From Hymenobacter armeniacus (GTDB taxonomy: Bacteria; Bacteroidota; Bacteroidia; Cytophagales; Hymenobacteraceae), in NCBI RefSeq assembly GCF_014699055.1, contig NZ_JACXAC010000002.1:124001-188000 (forward strand): a stretch of DNA of 64,000 nt, in the 5' to 3' direction. The position numbers were made by a program, and so were the translations under genes. This document shows, piece by piece, positions 53,559-62,565 of the stretch. The notes below the pieces were generated by a model. It did not search any database and was not told the DNA's origin. It saw nothing but the letters and a program-made list of their open reading frames with translations. Position 1 is the first letter of the stretch, and each line of letters opens with the position of its first letter.

Positions 53559-56000
53559 TTAGCGCCGAATCACGGCTCCGGCCTGCTTCTCAAACTGCTG
53601 AATGAGCCGCTGCATCACCTGGTCGATGGCTTGCTCGCTGAGCGTTTGGGTGAAATCCTGCAGCGTGAAGCTCACCGAGTAGGACTTCTTGCCCGCGCCG
53701 AGGTTCTCGCCGGCGTACACGTCGAACACGTTGATGGAGTGTAGCAGCTTTTTCTCCGTCTTCCGGGCAATCTGTTGGAGCTGGTCGAACGTCACCGACG
53801 CATCCACCACCAGGCTCAGGTCGCGGCGCACCTCGGGGAACTTGGGCAGCTCGCGGGCCGTGAGCGTGGGCTTGTATTTCTTGCTCAGGGCGTCCCAATC
53901 CAGCTCGGCGTACCACACCGGCTGGCTCACGTCCATCTTTTTCAATACCGAAGCCGACACGGCGCCGAGCTGGGCCACGGGCTGGTTGTGCACCAGCAGC
54001 GCGAGGCCGCCGGCCAGGTAGGCGTGCTGCACCGGCTGCGAGGCCGCCCCGCCGAAGCCCAGCGCCGCCAGCACCTGCTGCACCGCGCCCGCCAGGTCGT
54101 GGAACGCCGCTTTATCCGACTTGTGCTGCCAGGTTTCGGCCGTGGCGTTGCCGGTCAGGTACAGCACCAGCTTGTTCTTTTCCTGGTACTTGCCGTTCTC
54201 GTTCTGCGCGTACACTTTGCCGAATTCGTACAGCTTCAGGTCGCGCTGGCGGCGGTTGAGGTTGTGCCGAATGATTTCCAGCCCCGAGTGCAGCAGCGTC
54301 GGCCGCATCACGTTCAGGTCGATGCTGTTGTAGTTCAGAATGCGCACCAGCGACGCCTCCGTCTCGCCTTCTTTTTCGAAGTACTGCGAGTTGGTGAGCG
54401 AGTTGGTCAGAATCTCCGAAAAGCCCTGGCCGCTGAGCAGCGAGGCAATTTTCACCCGCGTCACTTCCGGGTCGGGGTTCGGGAAGCGGGCCAAGAAGGA
54501 AGCGGAGTTGTTGGGCCGCAACGCCACGTTGTTGTAGCCGTGGATGCGCAGAATTTCCTCAATCACGTCGGCCTCGCGGGTCACGTCCACCTTGTGCGGT
54601 GGCACGGTGAGCAGCCAAGTGGCCTGGTCGCCTTGGTCGAGGTTTTCCTCGGTGATGTCGATGTCAATGTCGAGGTCGGTCAGAATCTGACGGATGCGCT
54701 CGGGCGCGATGTACTGGCCCACCAGCCGTTCCACGCGGGGCAGGCGCAGGCGCACGGTGGCCGGCTGCACAGGCGCCGGGTACTCGTCTACCACGGGCGC
54801 GGCGATGGTCGCGCCGGCCACTTCCTGGAGCAGCAGCGCCGCCCGCTGCAACGCCACGGGCACCATGTTGGGGTCGGTGCCGCGCTCGAAGCGGAACGAG
54901 GCGTCGGTTTTCAATTGGTGCGTCTGGGAGGAGCGGCGCACGGCGGCGGGGCCGAAGTAGGCGCTTTCCAGGAACACGCGGGTGGTGGCGTTGCTCACCC
55001 CTGAGGTCTGGCCGCCGAACACGCCGGCCAGCGCCATCGGCGCGCCATCGGCATCGGCAATAACCAAATCCTCGGCTTTCAGGCTGCGCTCCACGCCGTC
55101 CAGGGTCACGAATTTCTCGCCGGCTTCGGCGCGCTTCACCCGGATGCGGTTGCCGGTAATCTGGTCGGCGTCGAAGGCGTGCAGGGGCTGGCCCAGCTCG
55201 TGCAGCACGAAGTTGGTCACGTCCACCACGTTGTTGATGGGGCTCAGGCCGATGCTGCGCAGGCGGCGCTGCAGCCACTCCGGCGAGGGGCCTACCTGGA
55301 CGTTTTCGAGCAGCAGACCGGCGTAACGCGGGGCCGCTTCCACGTCTTCAATCGCCACGCTGACATTGTTTGCTGCCGACTCCGGCGCCGCGAAGGCGCT
55401 CACGTCGGGCAAGTGGCAGGGCTGCTGCAGCAGGGCGCGCAGCTCGCGGGCCACGCCGTAGTGCGAGGCGGCATCGGCGCGGTTGGGCGTGAGGCCGATT
55501 TCGTACACCGTGTCGGAGCCCAGGCCGAAATACTCGGCGGCGGGCGTGCCGTTGGGCAGGTCGGTGTCAAGCACCATGATGCCGGCGTGCGACTGGCCCA
55601 GACCGATTTCGTCCTCGGCGCAAATCATGCCTTCCGAGGCCGCACCGCGGATTTTACTTTTCTTGATTTTGAAGGGCTCGCCCTGGGCGGGGTGCAGCTC
55701 GGCGCCTTCGAGGGCCACCACCACGCGCTGGCCGGCGGCCACGTTGGGGGCGCCGCACACGATTTGGCGCACGGTGCCGTCGCCCACGTCCACGGTGGTT
55801 AGGCTGAGCTTGTCGGCGTCGGGGTGGCGCTCGCAGGTGAGCACCGTGCCCAGCACCACGCCGCGCAGGCCGCCGGGGATGCTTTCCAGCTCCTCCATGC
55901 TCTCCACTTCCAGGCCCGAGCCGGTGAGCAAGGCGCCAATCTCGGCGGCAGGTTTATCGGTCGGAATGAGGGTTTTAAGCCAGTCGAGGGAAATGCGCAT
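53559..56000 (-). CDS. pheT: Phenylalanine--tRNA ligase beta subunit
   Basis: An 813-residue subunit of the alpha2-beta2 phenylalanyl-tRNA synthetase. Domains in order: N-terminal helix with MRISLDWLKTLIPTDKPAAE, an OB-fold EMAP-type tRNA-binding domain (about 40-150, CAEDEIGLGQSH), the B3/B4 editing region (about 205-375), B5 domains, the catalytic-core-like domain and the C-terminal FDX-ACB anticodon-binding domain from about residue 706 (ELPKFPEVRRDLSLVVDASV). Length and order are normal. pheS is not in the window, as is usual for Bacteroidota. The hairpin at 53490 follows the stop. Confidence 0.97.
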   Translation of the reverse strand: MRISLDWLKTLIPTDKPAAEIGALLTGSGLEVESMEELESIPGGLRGVVLGTVLTCERHPDADKLSLTTVDVGDGTVRQIVCGAPNVAAGQRVVVALEGAELHPAQGEPFKIKKSKIRGAASEGMICAEDEIGLGQSHAGIMVLDTDLPNGTPAAEYFGLGSDTVYEIGLTPNRADAASHYGVARELRALLQQPCHLPDVSAFAAPESAANNVSVAIEDVEAAPRYAGLLLENVQVGPSPEWLQRRLRSIGLSPINNVVDVTNFVLHELGQPLHAFDADQITGNRIRVKRAEAGEKFVTLDGVERSLKAEDLVIADADGAPMALAGVFGGQTSGVSNATTRVFLESAYFGPAAVRRSSQTHQLKTDASFRFERGTDPNMVPVALQRAALLLQEVAGATIAAPVVDEYPAPVQPATVRLRLPRVERLVGQYIAPERIRQILTDLDIDIDITEENLDQGDQATWLLTVPPHKVDVTREADVIEEILRIHGYNNVALRPNNSASFLARFPNPDPEVTRVKIASLLSGQGFSEILTNSLTNSQYFEKEGETEASLVRILNYNSIDLNVMRPTLLHSGLEIIRHNLNRRQRDLKLYEFGKVYAQNENGKYQEKNKLVLYLTGNATAETWQHKSDKAAFHDLAGAVQQVLAALGFGGAASQPVQHAYLAGGLALLVHNQPVAQLGAVSASVLKKMDVSQPVWYAELDWDALSKKYKPTLTARELPKFPEVRRDLSLVVDASVTFDQLQQIARKTEKKLLHSINVFDVYAGENLGAGKKSYSVSFTLQDFTQTLSEQAIDQVMQRLIQQFEKQAGAVIRR

Positions 56001-56133
56001 GATGAGTTGTCCGTTGCTAGTTGTCAGTTGTCAGGCCGCTGACGACGTGGCAAAGGTACGGCGCACCGTGAAGCTCCGTAAACGTGAATCGGTTGCGCGG
56101 GCAAGGCTGGGCTGCGCTACTCGGGTGCCGTTG

Positions 56134-56754
56134 TTACTCGTGAAACGACTTCTCGCCGGCCGCAATGGGCACGCGCAGCCGATTCTCGGCCGGCGGCACG
56201 GGGCAGCTGTACGCGTTGTTGTAGGCGCAGTACGGGTTGTAGGCCTGGTTGAAATCCAGCTGGATTTCCGCGGCGTCAGGCTCCGGCAGCGGGGCATCGA
56301 GATAGCGGCCGCCGCCGTAGGTTTCGCGGCCGTTGGTGGCGTCGGTGAAGGGGATGAACAGCGTGGAATCTTTGCCGTCGGCTTTGCGATAAAGCGCGAG
56401 CTGCTGAACCTGGTTGTCGACCCGAAACTTGGCCTGGCCCCAGCGCAGGTATTTCTCGGCGCGGTTGTCGCTCATCTGGATGAGGGCGGTATCGGGGGTG
56501 GCGTTGCGCGTGAGGGCGGCGTCAAGTACCAGGGTTAAATCGGCGGGGTAGTACTTGAGGCTGTCGAAGGCGGCCCGTTGCGCGGAGTCCAGCGGCGAGG
56601 TGGGCGACTGGCGGAAGGCGCGGTTTTTCTCGGCGCGGGCTTTGCGCAGCCGGGCGGCATACGCGCCGGCGTCGGGCTTGCTGCCATTCATCGAGTAGAG
56701 GATAATGCCGATGATGGCGGCCGCCAGGGCTATTTTTTTAAACATGCTTGACAT
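56134..56754 (-). CDS. DUF1684 family protein, membrane-anchored
   Basis: A 206-residue protein with one N-terminal membrane segment (KIALAAAIIGIILYSM) and a periplasmic DUF1684-like domain. The C-terminal signature GGRYLDAPLPEPDAAEIQLD, FNQAYNPYCAYNNAYSCPVP followed by PAENRLRVPIAAGEK is typical of that family, which occurs in many bacteria without known function. Start codons available are ATG 56754 (MSSMFKKIAL) and 56745, and TTG 56763; 56754 is given. It is divergent from the M1 peptidase at 56834. Confidence 0.8.
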   Translation of the reverse strand: MSSMFKKIALAAAIIGIILYSMNGSKPDAGAYAARLRKARAEKNRAFRQSPTSPLDSAQRAAFDSLKYYPADLTLVLDAALTRNATPDTALIQMSDNRAEKYLRWGQAKFRVDNQVQQLALYRKADGKDSTLFIPFTDATNGRETYGGGRYLDAPLPEPDAAEIQLDFNQAYNPYCAYNNAYSCPVPPAENRLRVPIAAGEKSFHE

Positions 56755-56833
56755 TTTCAACAACGGCAGCCAACCGGCCGGGGCCCGGCGGCATCAGGTA
56801 GCCGCGCTACCTTCGGCCCTCCTGTTCTGCCTT

Positions 56834-59287
56834 ATGCAACCACTACGAATTCTCTTCTTTCTGCTGGCCGCCGCGCCGGCCTTCGCCCAGCAGCCCGCGC
56901 CCTACCGCCCGGCCGCTCCACAAATAAACGACTTGGTGCACACCCGGCTTGCCGTGGAGTTCGATTACCCCAAGCGCCACCTGCTGGGCCGCGCGTGGGT
57001 CACGCTCAAGCCCCACGCCGCCGCTACCGACTCGCTACGCCTCGATGCCAAGGGCATGGACATCGCCACCGTGGCGCTGGTGCAGGGCACTGCGCAGTCG
57101 AGCCTGAAGTACGAATACAACCAACGACAGCTCCTCATTCACCTGAAGGAGCCGGTGCCCGCCGGCCAGCCCTACACCGTGTACCTAGAATACACGGCCA
57201 AGCCCGACGAGCTGAAGGACAAAGCCGGCAGCGCCATTCGCGGGGCCAAGGGCCTGTATTTTATCAACCCCGACAGCGCCGTGGCCGGCAAGCCGGTGCA
57301 AATCTGGACGCAGGGCGAGCCCGACGCCAACTCGGCCTGGTTCCCGACCATCGACGAGCCCAACCAAAAAACCACCCAGGAAATCTCGATGACCGTGCCC
57401 GCCAAGTACGTCACGCTCAGCAACGGCCGGCTGGTGAAGCAGGAGGCCACCGCCCCCGGCCTGCGCACCGATACCTGGAAGATGGACGAGCCCCACGCGC
57501 CCTACCTCTTCATGATGGCCGTGGGCGACTTTCGCATCACGAAGGACACGTGGCGCGGCAAGGAGGTCAATTATTACCTGGAGCCGCAGTACGCCGCCCA
57601 GGCCCGGGCCATTTTTGGCAAGACGCCGCGCATGCTGGAATATTTCTCGCAGCGGCTGGGGGTGGACTTCCCTTGGAACAAGTACAGCCAGGTGGTGGGG
57701 CGCGACTTCGTGGCCGGCGCCATGGAAAACACCACGGCCTCGCTGTTTGGCGAGCACGCCCAGGGCTCGGCCCGCGAGCAGCTGGACTGGCCCTACGCGC
57801 TGGTGGAGCGCGAAATTGCCCACGAACTGTTTCACCACTGGTTTGGCGACTACGTGACGGCCGAAAGCTGGGGCCAGCTGACGGTGAACGAGTCGTTTGC
57901 CAACTTCAGCGAAATCCTCTGGGCCGAGCACGAGTACGGCCCCGACGCCGCCGCCCAGCAGGCCGACCTCAGCCTGCGCACCTACTTCCGCGCCCCGGCC
58001 AACTTCCTGCTGCCGGTGGTGCGCCCGCGCTACGCCGCCAAGGACGACCTCTTCGACGCCGTGATTTACCAGAAGGGCGGCAACATCCTGAACATGCTGC
58101 GGGCCTACCTCGGCGAAGAGGTTTTTTTCCGGGGGTTGAAGCGCTACCTCACGCAAAACGCCTTCGGCACCGGCGAGGCCCACCAGCTGCGCCTGGCCCT
58201 GGAAGAAGCCTCGGGCCAGGATTTGAACTGGTTTTTCAACCAATGGTATTTCGGGGCGGTGCATCCGGTGGTGACGATTGACTACGCCTGGGACGCGGCC
58301 CGGAAAGTGCAGTCCGTGACCGTGAAGCAGACCCAGGCCGGCCAGCCGTTTCGCCTGCCTTTCACCATCGCCTACTACGTGGGCGGCAAGGTGCAGCACC
58401 AGCCCGTGACCCTGACCGAGGCCACCCAAACCTTCACCATGCCGCTTGCGGCCAAGCCCGAGCTGGTGAACGTGGACGCCGAAAAAGTGTTGGTGTGGCA
58501 GAAGGACGACCACAAGCCGCTGGCCGAGTTTGCCTACCAGCAGCGCCACGCCGCCCGCTACCTCGACCGCCGCGAAGCCCTGCGCGCCGCCCAGGCCCAG
58601 CCCGCCGACCCCGTGGCCCGGCAAATACTGCTGGCCGGCCTGGCCGATAAATCGCCCGCCCTGCGCGAGATGGCCGTGGAAGTGCTCGACCTTCGAAACC
58701 CCGCCCTCCGCAAAGCCGCCACACCGCTGCTGGAGAAGCTGGCCGCCACCGATGCCGCGCCGCAGGCGCAGGCCGCCGCCCTCGCGGCGCTGGGCGGGCT
58801 GAAGCAGAAAAGCTACGCGCCCCTTTTTAGCAAAGCGCTGAGCAGCCGCTCGTACCGGGTGCAGGCCGCGGCCCTGGAAGCGCTGCTGCCGCTGAGCCCG
58901 GCCCAGGCGCTGGCCCGCGCCACGGCGTTCGAGGCCGACAACAAGGGCCCGCTCACCGGGGCCATGGTGCTGGTGTATGGCCAGGCGGGCAGCACGGCGC
59001 AGTGGCCGCTGGTGCGCGCTAAATACGATGCCGCCGACCCCAACGGCCGGTTCCAGATGTTTGCCGGCCTGAGCGAAATGCTGGGCCGCCTCGACGACCC
59101 CACGGCGCTTGCGGAAGGCATCGCCCGCATCCGGGACCTGACGGTGGAATTCAAGCGCTATGTCGACGCCGGCCGCATTGTGGGCCTGCTGCGCGGGGTG
59201 CAGCAGCGGCACGCCGGCCGGCCCACCGCGGCGCTGGTGGCCGGCCTGGTAGACCAGGCCGCCGCGGCCATCGACGCCGCGAAGTAG
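56834..59287 (+). CDS. Secreted M1 family aminopeptidase with C-terminal HEAT-like repeats
   Basis: An 817-residue zinc aminopeptidase; signal peptide MQPLRILFFLLAAAPAFA-QQ. The exopeptidase motif GAMEN is exact (about residue 296). The zinc motif HELFHHWFGDYV is at about residue 330, followed by the third ligand in LTVNESFANF. The C-terminal 250 residues consist of repeated helices like HEAT/ERAP repeats (LDRREALRAAQAQPADPVAR, ALREMAVEVLDLRNPALRKA). It removes N-terminal residues from peptides in the periplasm. Terminator palindrome at 59295-59367. This is the second M1 gene in the window and is not closely similar to the one at 37689. Confidence 0.95.
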   Translation: MQPLRILFFLLAAAPAFAQQPAPYRPAAPQINDLVHTRLAVEFDYPKRHLLGRAWVTLKPHAAATDSLRLDAKGMDIATVALVQGTAQSSLKYEYNQRQLLIHLKEPVPAGQPYTVYLEYTAKPDELKDKAGSAIRGAKGLYFINPDSAVAGKPVQIWTQGEPDANSAWFPTIDEPNQKTTQEISMTVPAKYVTLSNGRLVKQEATAPGLRTDTWKMDEPHAPYLFMMAVGDFRITKDTWRGKEVNYYLEPQYAAQARAIFGKTPRMLEYFSQRLGVDFPWNKYSQVVGRDFVAGAMENTTASLFGEHAQGSAREQLDWPYALVEREIAHELFHHWFGDYVTAESWGQLTVNESFANFSEILWAEHEYGPDAAAQQADLSLRTYFRAPANFLLPVVRPRYAAKDDLFDAVIYQKGGNILNMLRAYLGEEVFFRGLKRYLTQNAFGTGEAHQLRLALEEASGQDLNWFFNQWYFGAVHPVVTIDYAWDAARKVQSVTVKQTQAGQPFRLPFTIAYYVGGKVQHQPVTLTEATQTFTMPLAAKPELVNVDAEKVLVWQKDDHKPLAEFAYQQRHAARYLDRREALRAAQAQPADPVARQILLAGLADKSPALREMAVEVLDLRNPALRKAATPLLEKLAATDAAPQAQAAALAALGGLKQKSYAPLFSKALSSRSYRVQAAALEALLPLSPAQALARATAFEADNKGPLTGAMVLVYGQAGSTAQWPLVRAKYDAADPNGRFQMFAGLSEMLGRLDDPTALAEGIARIRDLTVEFKRYVDAGRIVGLLRGVQQRHAGRPTAALVAGLVDQAAAAIDAAK

Positions 59288-59294
59288 CCGCCGC

Positions 59295-59367
59295 GCGCCT
59301 GCAAAAACACAAAACCGTCCTGCCGAGCCAGTTGCTCAGCAGGACGGTTTTGCGTTTTTGCAGGCGC
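59295..59367. terminator. Long bidirectional palindrome between convergent genes
   Basis: Left arm 59295-59323 (begins GCGCCTGCAAAAACACAAAA) and right arm 59339-59367 are reverse complements over 29 bases with one mismatch. The core ACCGTCCTGC/GCAGGACGGT with AAAA/TTTT flanks serves as terminator for both genes. The outer part, GCGCCTGCAAAAAC/GTTTTTGCAGGCGC, is a second stem. Confidence 0.85.
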
Positions 59368-59369
59368 TA

Positions 59370-60146
59370 CTACTGGGCCGCGGGGTACCAGTTGCGCAGG
59401 CGCACATCAATTTTCTTGTCGGCGGCGTTCACCTGCTTCTTGAAGCTGGCCACGTCGCTCAGGCCGTTCTGGCCGCGGTAGTGGTAGGGGTACACAATGG
59501 CGGGCTTGAAGGCCAGCACGCCCTGGGCGGCCTGGTTCACGTCCATGGTGTAGGGCAGGTTCATGCACACAAACGCCACGTCGATGTTCTTGAGGGCGCG
59601 CATTTCGGGGATGTCTTCGGTGTCGCCGGACAGGTACACGTTTTTGCCGCCCAGCCCCAGCACGTAGCCGTTGCCGCGGCCTTTGGTGTGCGGCGCGTCG
59701 GCGGCCTCGGGCAGGTTATACATCGGAATGGCCGCCACGCTCATGCCCAGCGTGTCGAGCTTCTGGCCGTTGCGCAGCACGCGCACCTGCTTTTTGTACT
59801 CGGCCGGCAGCTTTTCGGCCACCGCCGGAGGCACCACCATCAGGGCTTTGCCCAGGGAGAGGCCGGCCAGCGTTTTGGGGTCGAGGTGGTCGGGGTGAAT
59901 GTCGGTGATGAACACCACATCGGGCGCGGCCAGGCCGGTGTAGGCGGCGGCCCCGCCGTAGGGGTCCACGTAAATGGTTTTGCCGCCCCAGGTCAGCACC
60001 ACGCTGCCGTGCGTGATGGGCTGCACCGTGAGGGGGCCTTTTTTAGTGGCAATCTGGTCGGCGGCGGCGCGCGCCGCGGGGGCGGCCGTCTGGGCCTGCG
60101 CGGTGAAGGCTGCCAGCGTGGCCGCCAGAAGGAGGGTAAGTTTCAT
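59370..60146 (-). CDS. Secreted metallo-beta-lactamase-fold hydrolase
   Basis: A 258-residue exported protein with signal peptide MKLTLLLAATLAAFTAQAQT. It belongs to the UPF0173/UlaG-like branch of metallo-beta-lactamase proteins: GGKTIYVDPYGG, TDIHPDHLDP (the metal motif) and YLSGDTEDIPEM with a later histidine in VYPYHYRGQN. The reaction in the periplasm is unknown; lactonase-like activity is typical of the fold. The ATG at 60146 is chosen because it starts the signal peptide. Confidence 0.88.
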   Translation of the reverse strand: MKLTLLLAATLAAFTAQAQTAAPAARAAADQIATKKGPLTVQPITHGSVVLTWGGKTIYVDPYGGAAAYTGLAAPDVVFITDIHPDHLDPKTLAGLSLGKALMVVPPAVAEKLPAEYKKQVRVLRNGQKLDTLGMSVAAIPMYNLPEAADAPHTKGRGNGYVLGLGGKNVYLSGDTEDIPEMRALKNIDVAFVCMNLPYTMDVNQAAQGVLAFKPAIVYPYHYRGQNGLSDVASFKKQVNAADKKIDVRLRNWYPAAQ

Positions 60147-60360
60147 CGGTCTTTTGTGGATTGAGTGAGAAGTGTGGTCAAATTTTTCCGGTGGCCGTGC
60201 CTTTTGGGAGGAACTGCTGCCGAAAAAGTGTGACCATAACCCGATTGCTCCGCACAAGTTCAGACGAAGGAAGGCACTGCCCACCCGGAGTGTTCTTATT
60301 ACAATGGCTCTTTGTGAAAAAAATGAGGTGACTGAAGAGAATCGAGGTTCGGAAATGGGC

Positions 60361-60789
60361 TCACGCCTGTGCTTCTCCGTCGGGCATGCAATAGAGGTCC
60401 AGGTCAAAGCGGAGGTTGAATTCGCTGGCCAGGGCGTGGTAGCGGGTGTTTAGATGGACTGAGGGCGTGCTTTCGCCGTTGTCGACGTATACCCATAAGG
60501 CGCAGGAAAGCTCGGGCGTGCAGCGGTGGCAAAAGCTCTTCACGGCGTCGCGGTGGGCCTCTAGCAGGTCAAGCACGGCGGTGCATTGGTCTTCAAAGGA
60601 AACCGATTTGTCGGCGCTGGCTTCCCACACCCAGCCGTTGTAGGGCCACACGCGCGTGCCTTTGGGCCCCCGCGGCTCCCCTTGGCGCATCACCTTGGTG
60701 GGTGCAACGCCTAGCATTTCGGTGATTGCCTCGGGGGGCAGACCCTCAATTTCCCAGAAGCACAGGCGCAGGTCGATTTCGTTTTTCAT
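60361..60789 (-). CDS. DUF4279-like cytosolic protein
   Basis: A 142-residue protein. The start KNEIDLRLCFWEIEGLPPEA, the segment TEMLGVAPTKVMRQGEPRG, the tryptophans in VWPYNGWVWEASA and the end RFDLDLYCMPDGEAQA follow the pattern of DUF4279 proteins, which are small proteins of unknown function common in bacteria. No signal peptide. The ATG at 60789 is preferred over 60804. A gap of 215 bases without recognised features separates it from the gene at 60146. Confidence 0.6.
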   Translation of the reverse strand: MKNEIDLRLCFWEIEGLPPEAITEMLGVAPTKVMRQGEPRGPKGTRVWPYNGWVWEASADKSVSFEDQCTAVLDLLEAHRDAVKSFCHRCTPELSCALWVYVDNGESTPSVHLNTRYHALASEFNLRFDLDLYCMPDGEAQA

Positions 60790-60923
60790 AATAAGGCCCT
60801 GCACAGGGTAGGGGAATCGACAGGTTTGTAAAAACAGTCAGGGTAGCGAAAGGTGGGGTACTTGAAAGAAAGTGCCCCTGTAGGGCTTTATCGTAAATGT
60901 CGGTGTGTCATAGTCCTTCAGCT
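60790..60923. other. Intergenic, no feature seen
   Basis: The space 60790-61089 contains no supported gene. Its right half is the large palindrome at 60924-61061. A rightward open frame from 60853 is Arg/Pro-rich and runs through the palindrome, so it is considered chance. Confidence 0.5.
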
Positions 60924-61061
60924 GCTGGCGCGCGTCTGCGACGCGTGCCGACTGGCACCGAGCCTGTGGCTCGCAGGTGAACAACCAATGCCGTTGAAAC
61001 GGCGCTCACCTGAACCAGAGGCTCGACCCCATCAGGCAACGCGTCGCAGACGCGCGCCAGC
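60924..61061. repeat. 138-base palindrome with perfect 23-base arms
   Basis: The left arm 60924-60946 begins GCTGGCGCGCGTCTGCGACG; the exact reverse complement lies at 61039-61061. Inside, GCCGACTGGCACCGAGCCTG and the stretch ending CAGGTGA pair with TCACCTGAACCAGAGGCTCG and following bases with few mismatches. The loop holds AATGCCGTTGAAACGGCGC, which can itself form a small stem. The arms are unlike the GTCATGC palindromes. It may be a non-autonomous mobile element (MITE/REP). Confidence 0.85.
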
Positions 61062-61089
61062 GGCGGGGCCTTTTTGGACCTCATCTGCG

Positions 61090-61620
61090 TTACCAGTCGT
61101 TTCTAACCCACCGATACCACCGCCCGTCCATGTGGTGCCAGTAGGTATAGTTGCCAACCCACTGTGGTTTCTCGCCCGTGGTGGAGTGGGCGTACCCCCA
61201 GCAAGTGCTGCCGGCTTGCCCCCCGGTCAGGCATAGGAACGTCGTCGAATCAAGCCACGCCCCCTTTTCTATCGAAGACCCGTTGTGGAGGAGGAATTCC
61301 AAGCGCGGCCGGCGCAGGAAAAAATCCACGGTATCGCCGGCCTCTGCGAGCGACGACGAGGCTACAAAATACAGCCCAAAGGCCAGTAGCCCATCCACGC
61401 CGTATCCTAATGCCTGGCCCAGTGAGCGTCGTCGGGCATAGCGAACGGCAAGCCGGAACCCGGCGACGAGCGTCACAAGCAAGGCGCCGAGCGTAAAGGC
61501 TATCATATCTGAGGATACGCTCCGTGGAGCGAGCAGTCGCAACAAGCAGGCGACCGATAAGCCGCCGTAAAAAAGGGGGCGGGACCAAGAAAAGCTGGTT
61601 ACGGAAGCAGAGCGGTGCAT
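61090..61620 (-). CDS. Hypothetical membrane protein
   Basis: A 176-residue protein with three hydrophobic segments: FYGGLSVACLLRLLA, IAFTLGALLVTLVAGFRL and GYGVDGLLAFGLYFVASSSL. The C-terminal 75 residues are extracytoplasmic or cytosolic and rich in aromatic residues (YTYWHHMDGRWYRWVRNDW). The end of this segment is only 29 bases from the 138-base palindrome. Family not recognised. The ATG at 61620 is chosen; 61680 is possible. Confidence 0.6.
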   Translation of the reverse strand: MHRSASVTSFSWSRPLFYGGLSVACLLRLLAPRSVSSDMIAFTLGALLVTLVAGFRLAVRYARRRSLGQALGYGVDGLLAFGLYFVASSSLAEAGDTVDFFLRRPRLEFLLHNGSSIEKGAWLDSTTFLCLTGGQAGSTCWGYAHSTTGEKPQWVGNYTYWHHMDGRWYRWVRNDW

Positions 61621-61703
61621 AGTACGGACACAAGGTATGCTTGGCAACCAATAGCGTGTCGCGCAATACACGTTCATCAAAACGGTGGCCTAGCTATTCA
61701 CAA

Positions 61704-62438
61704 CTACAAAATCCCCTCATCCGCGAAGCTGTAATACCCCTGCTCGGCAAAAATGAGGTGGTCCAGAATGGGCAAATCCAGGAAATTGCCGGCTTCTTTC
61801 AGCTTTTTGGTGAGCTGAATGTCGGCGCCGCTGGGGTTGCGGTTGCCGCTGGGGTGGTTGTGCACCAGAATGATGCTGCTGGCCAACTGCTCCAGCGCCT
61901 CCTTGAAAATCATCTTGGGGTCGGCCACGGTGCCGGCCACGCCGCCGCGGCTGATGGCGGTTTTGCGCATCACCACGTTGGCCCGGTTCAGCAGGATAAC
62001 CCAGAACTCCTCGTGCGGCAGGTCGAGCAGGTGCGGGCGCATGAGGTTGTAGATGTCGCGCGAGCAGGTGATGGTGTTGCGCGGCGCGGCGTCGGCCTCT
62101 TTGCGGCGGCGGCCCAGCTCCAGGGCGGCCACCACCGTGATGGCCTTGGCCTCGCCGATGCCGGGGTGGCGGCAGAGCTGCTTCACGCTTTCGCGGGCCA
62201 GGGCGTTGAGGTCGTGGCCCACGCCCTGCAGCATGAGCTTGCCCACATCCACGGCCGTGAGCTTGGTGGTGCCCGAGCCGATGAGGATGGCCAGCAGCTC
62301 GGCGTCGGAAAGGGCGGCGCGGCCCTTGCTCAGCAGCTTTTCGCGGGGCCGGTCGTCCTCGGCCCAACTCTTGATGCCCGAGGCCGGGGGAGTGGGGTAG
62401 GAGGGGGCGGCAGAAGGCAGAGGGTCAAGTGGTTCCAT
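61704..62438 (-). CDS. radC: RadC family protein (JAB1/MPN domain)
   Basis: A 244-residue cytosolic protein. The N-terminal helix-hairpin-helix part has LLSKGRAALSDAELLAILIG and LCRHPGIGEAKAITVVAALE. The C-terminal MPN domain has the metal motif HNHPSGNRNPSGADIQLT. RadC was named from a supposed repair mutant in E. coli, but the role is not established; a nuclease or a part in competence has been suggested. The length and start (MEPLDPLPSAAPSYP) are normal. Single gene. Confidence 0.93.
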   Translation of the reverse strand: MEPLDPLPSAAPSYPTPPASGIKSWAEDDRPREKLLSKGRAALSDAELLAILIGSGTTKLTAVDVGKLMLQGVGHDLNALARESVKQLCRHPGIGEAKAITVVAALELGRRRKEADAAPRNTITCSRDIYNLMRPHLLDLPHEEFWVILLNRANVVMRKTAISRGGVAGTVADPKMIFKEALEQLASSIILVHNHPSGNRNPSGADIQLTKKLKEAGNFLDLPILDHLIFAEQGYYSFADEGIL

Positions 62439-62565
62439 GCAGCGCGGAGGTGGCAGAAGGTAAAATGTCTGTTAAATGTAAAGCAAAAGCCTGCGGGCCG
62501 CGTTTAAACTTGGGCGCCGCCGCTGCGTTATGCAGCGGGTGCTTTCTCCGCTCTGTTGTTAGAAT

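Noticed and set aside
60853..61236. Rightward frame across the 138-base palindrome
   Set aside because: Runs through both palindrome arms and into the opposite-strand gene; composition atypical.
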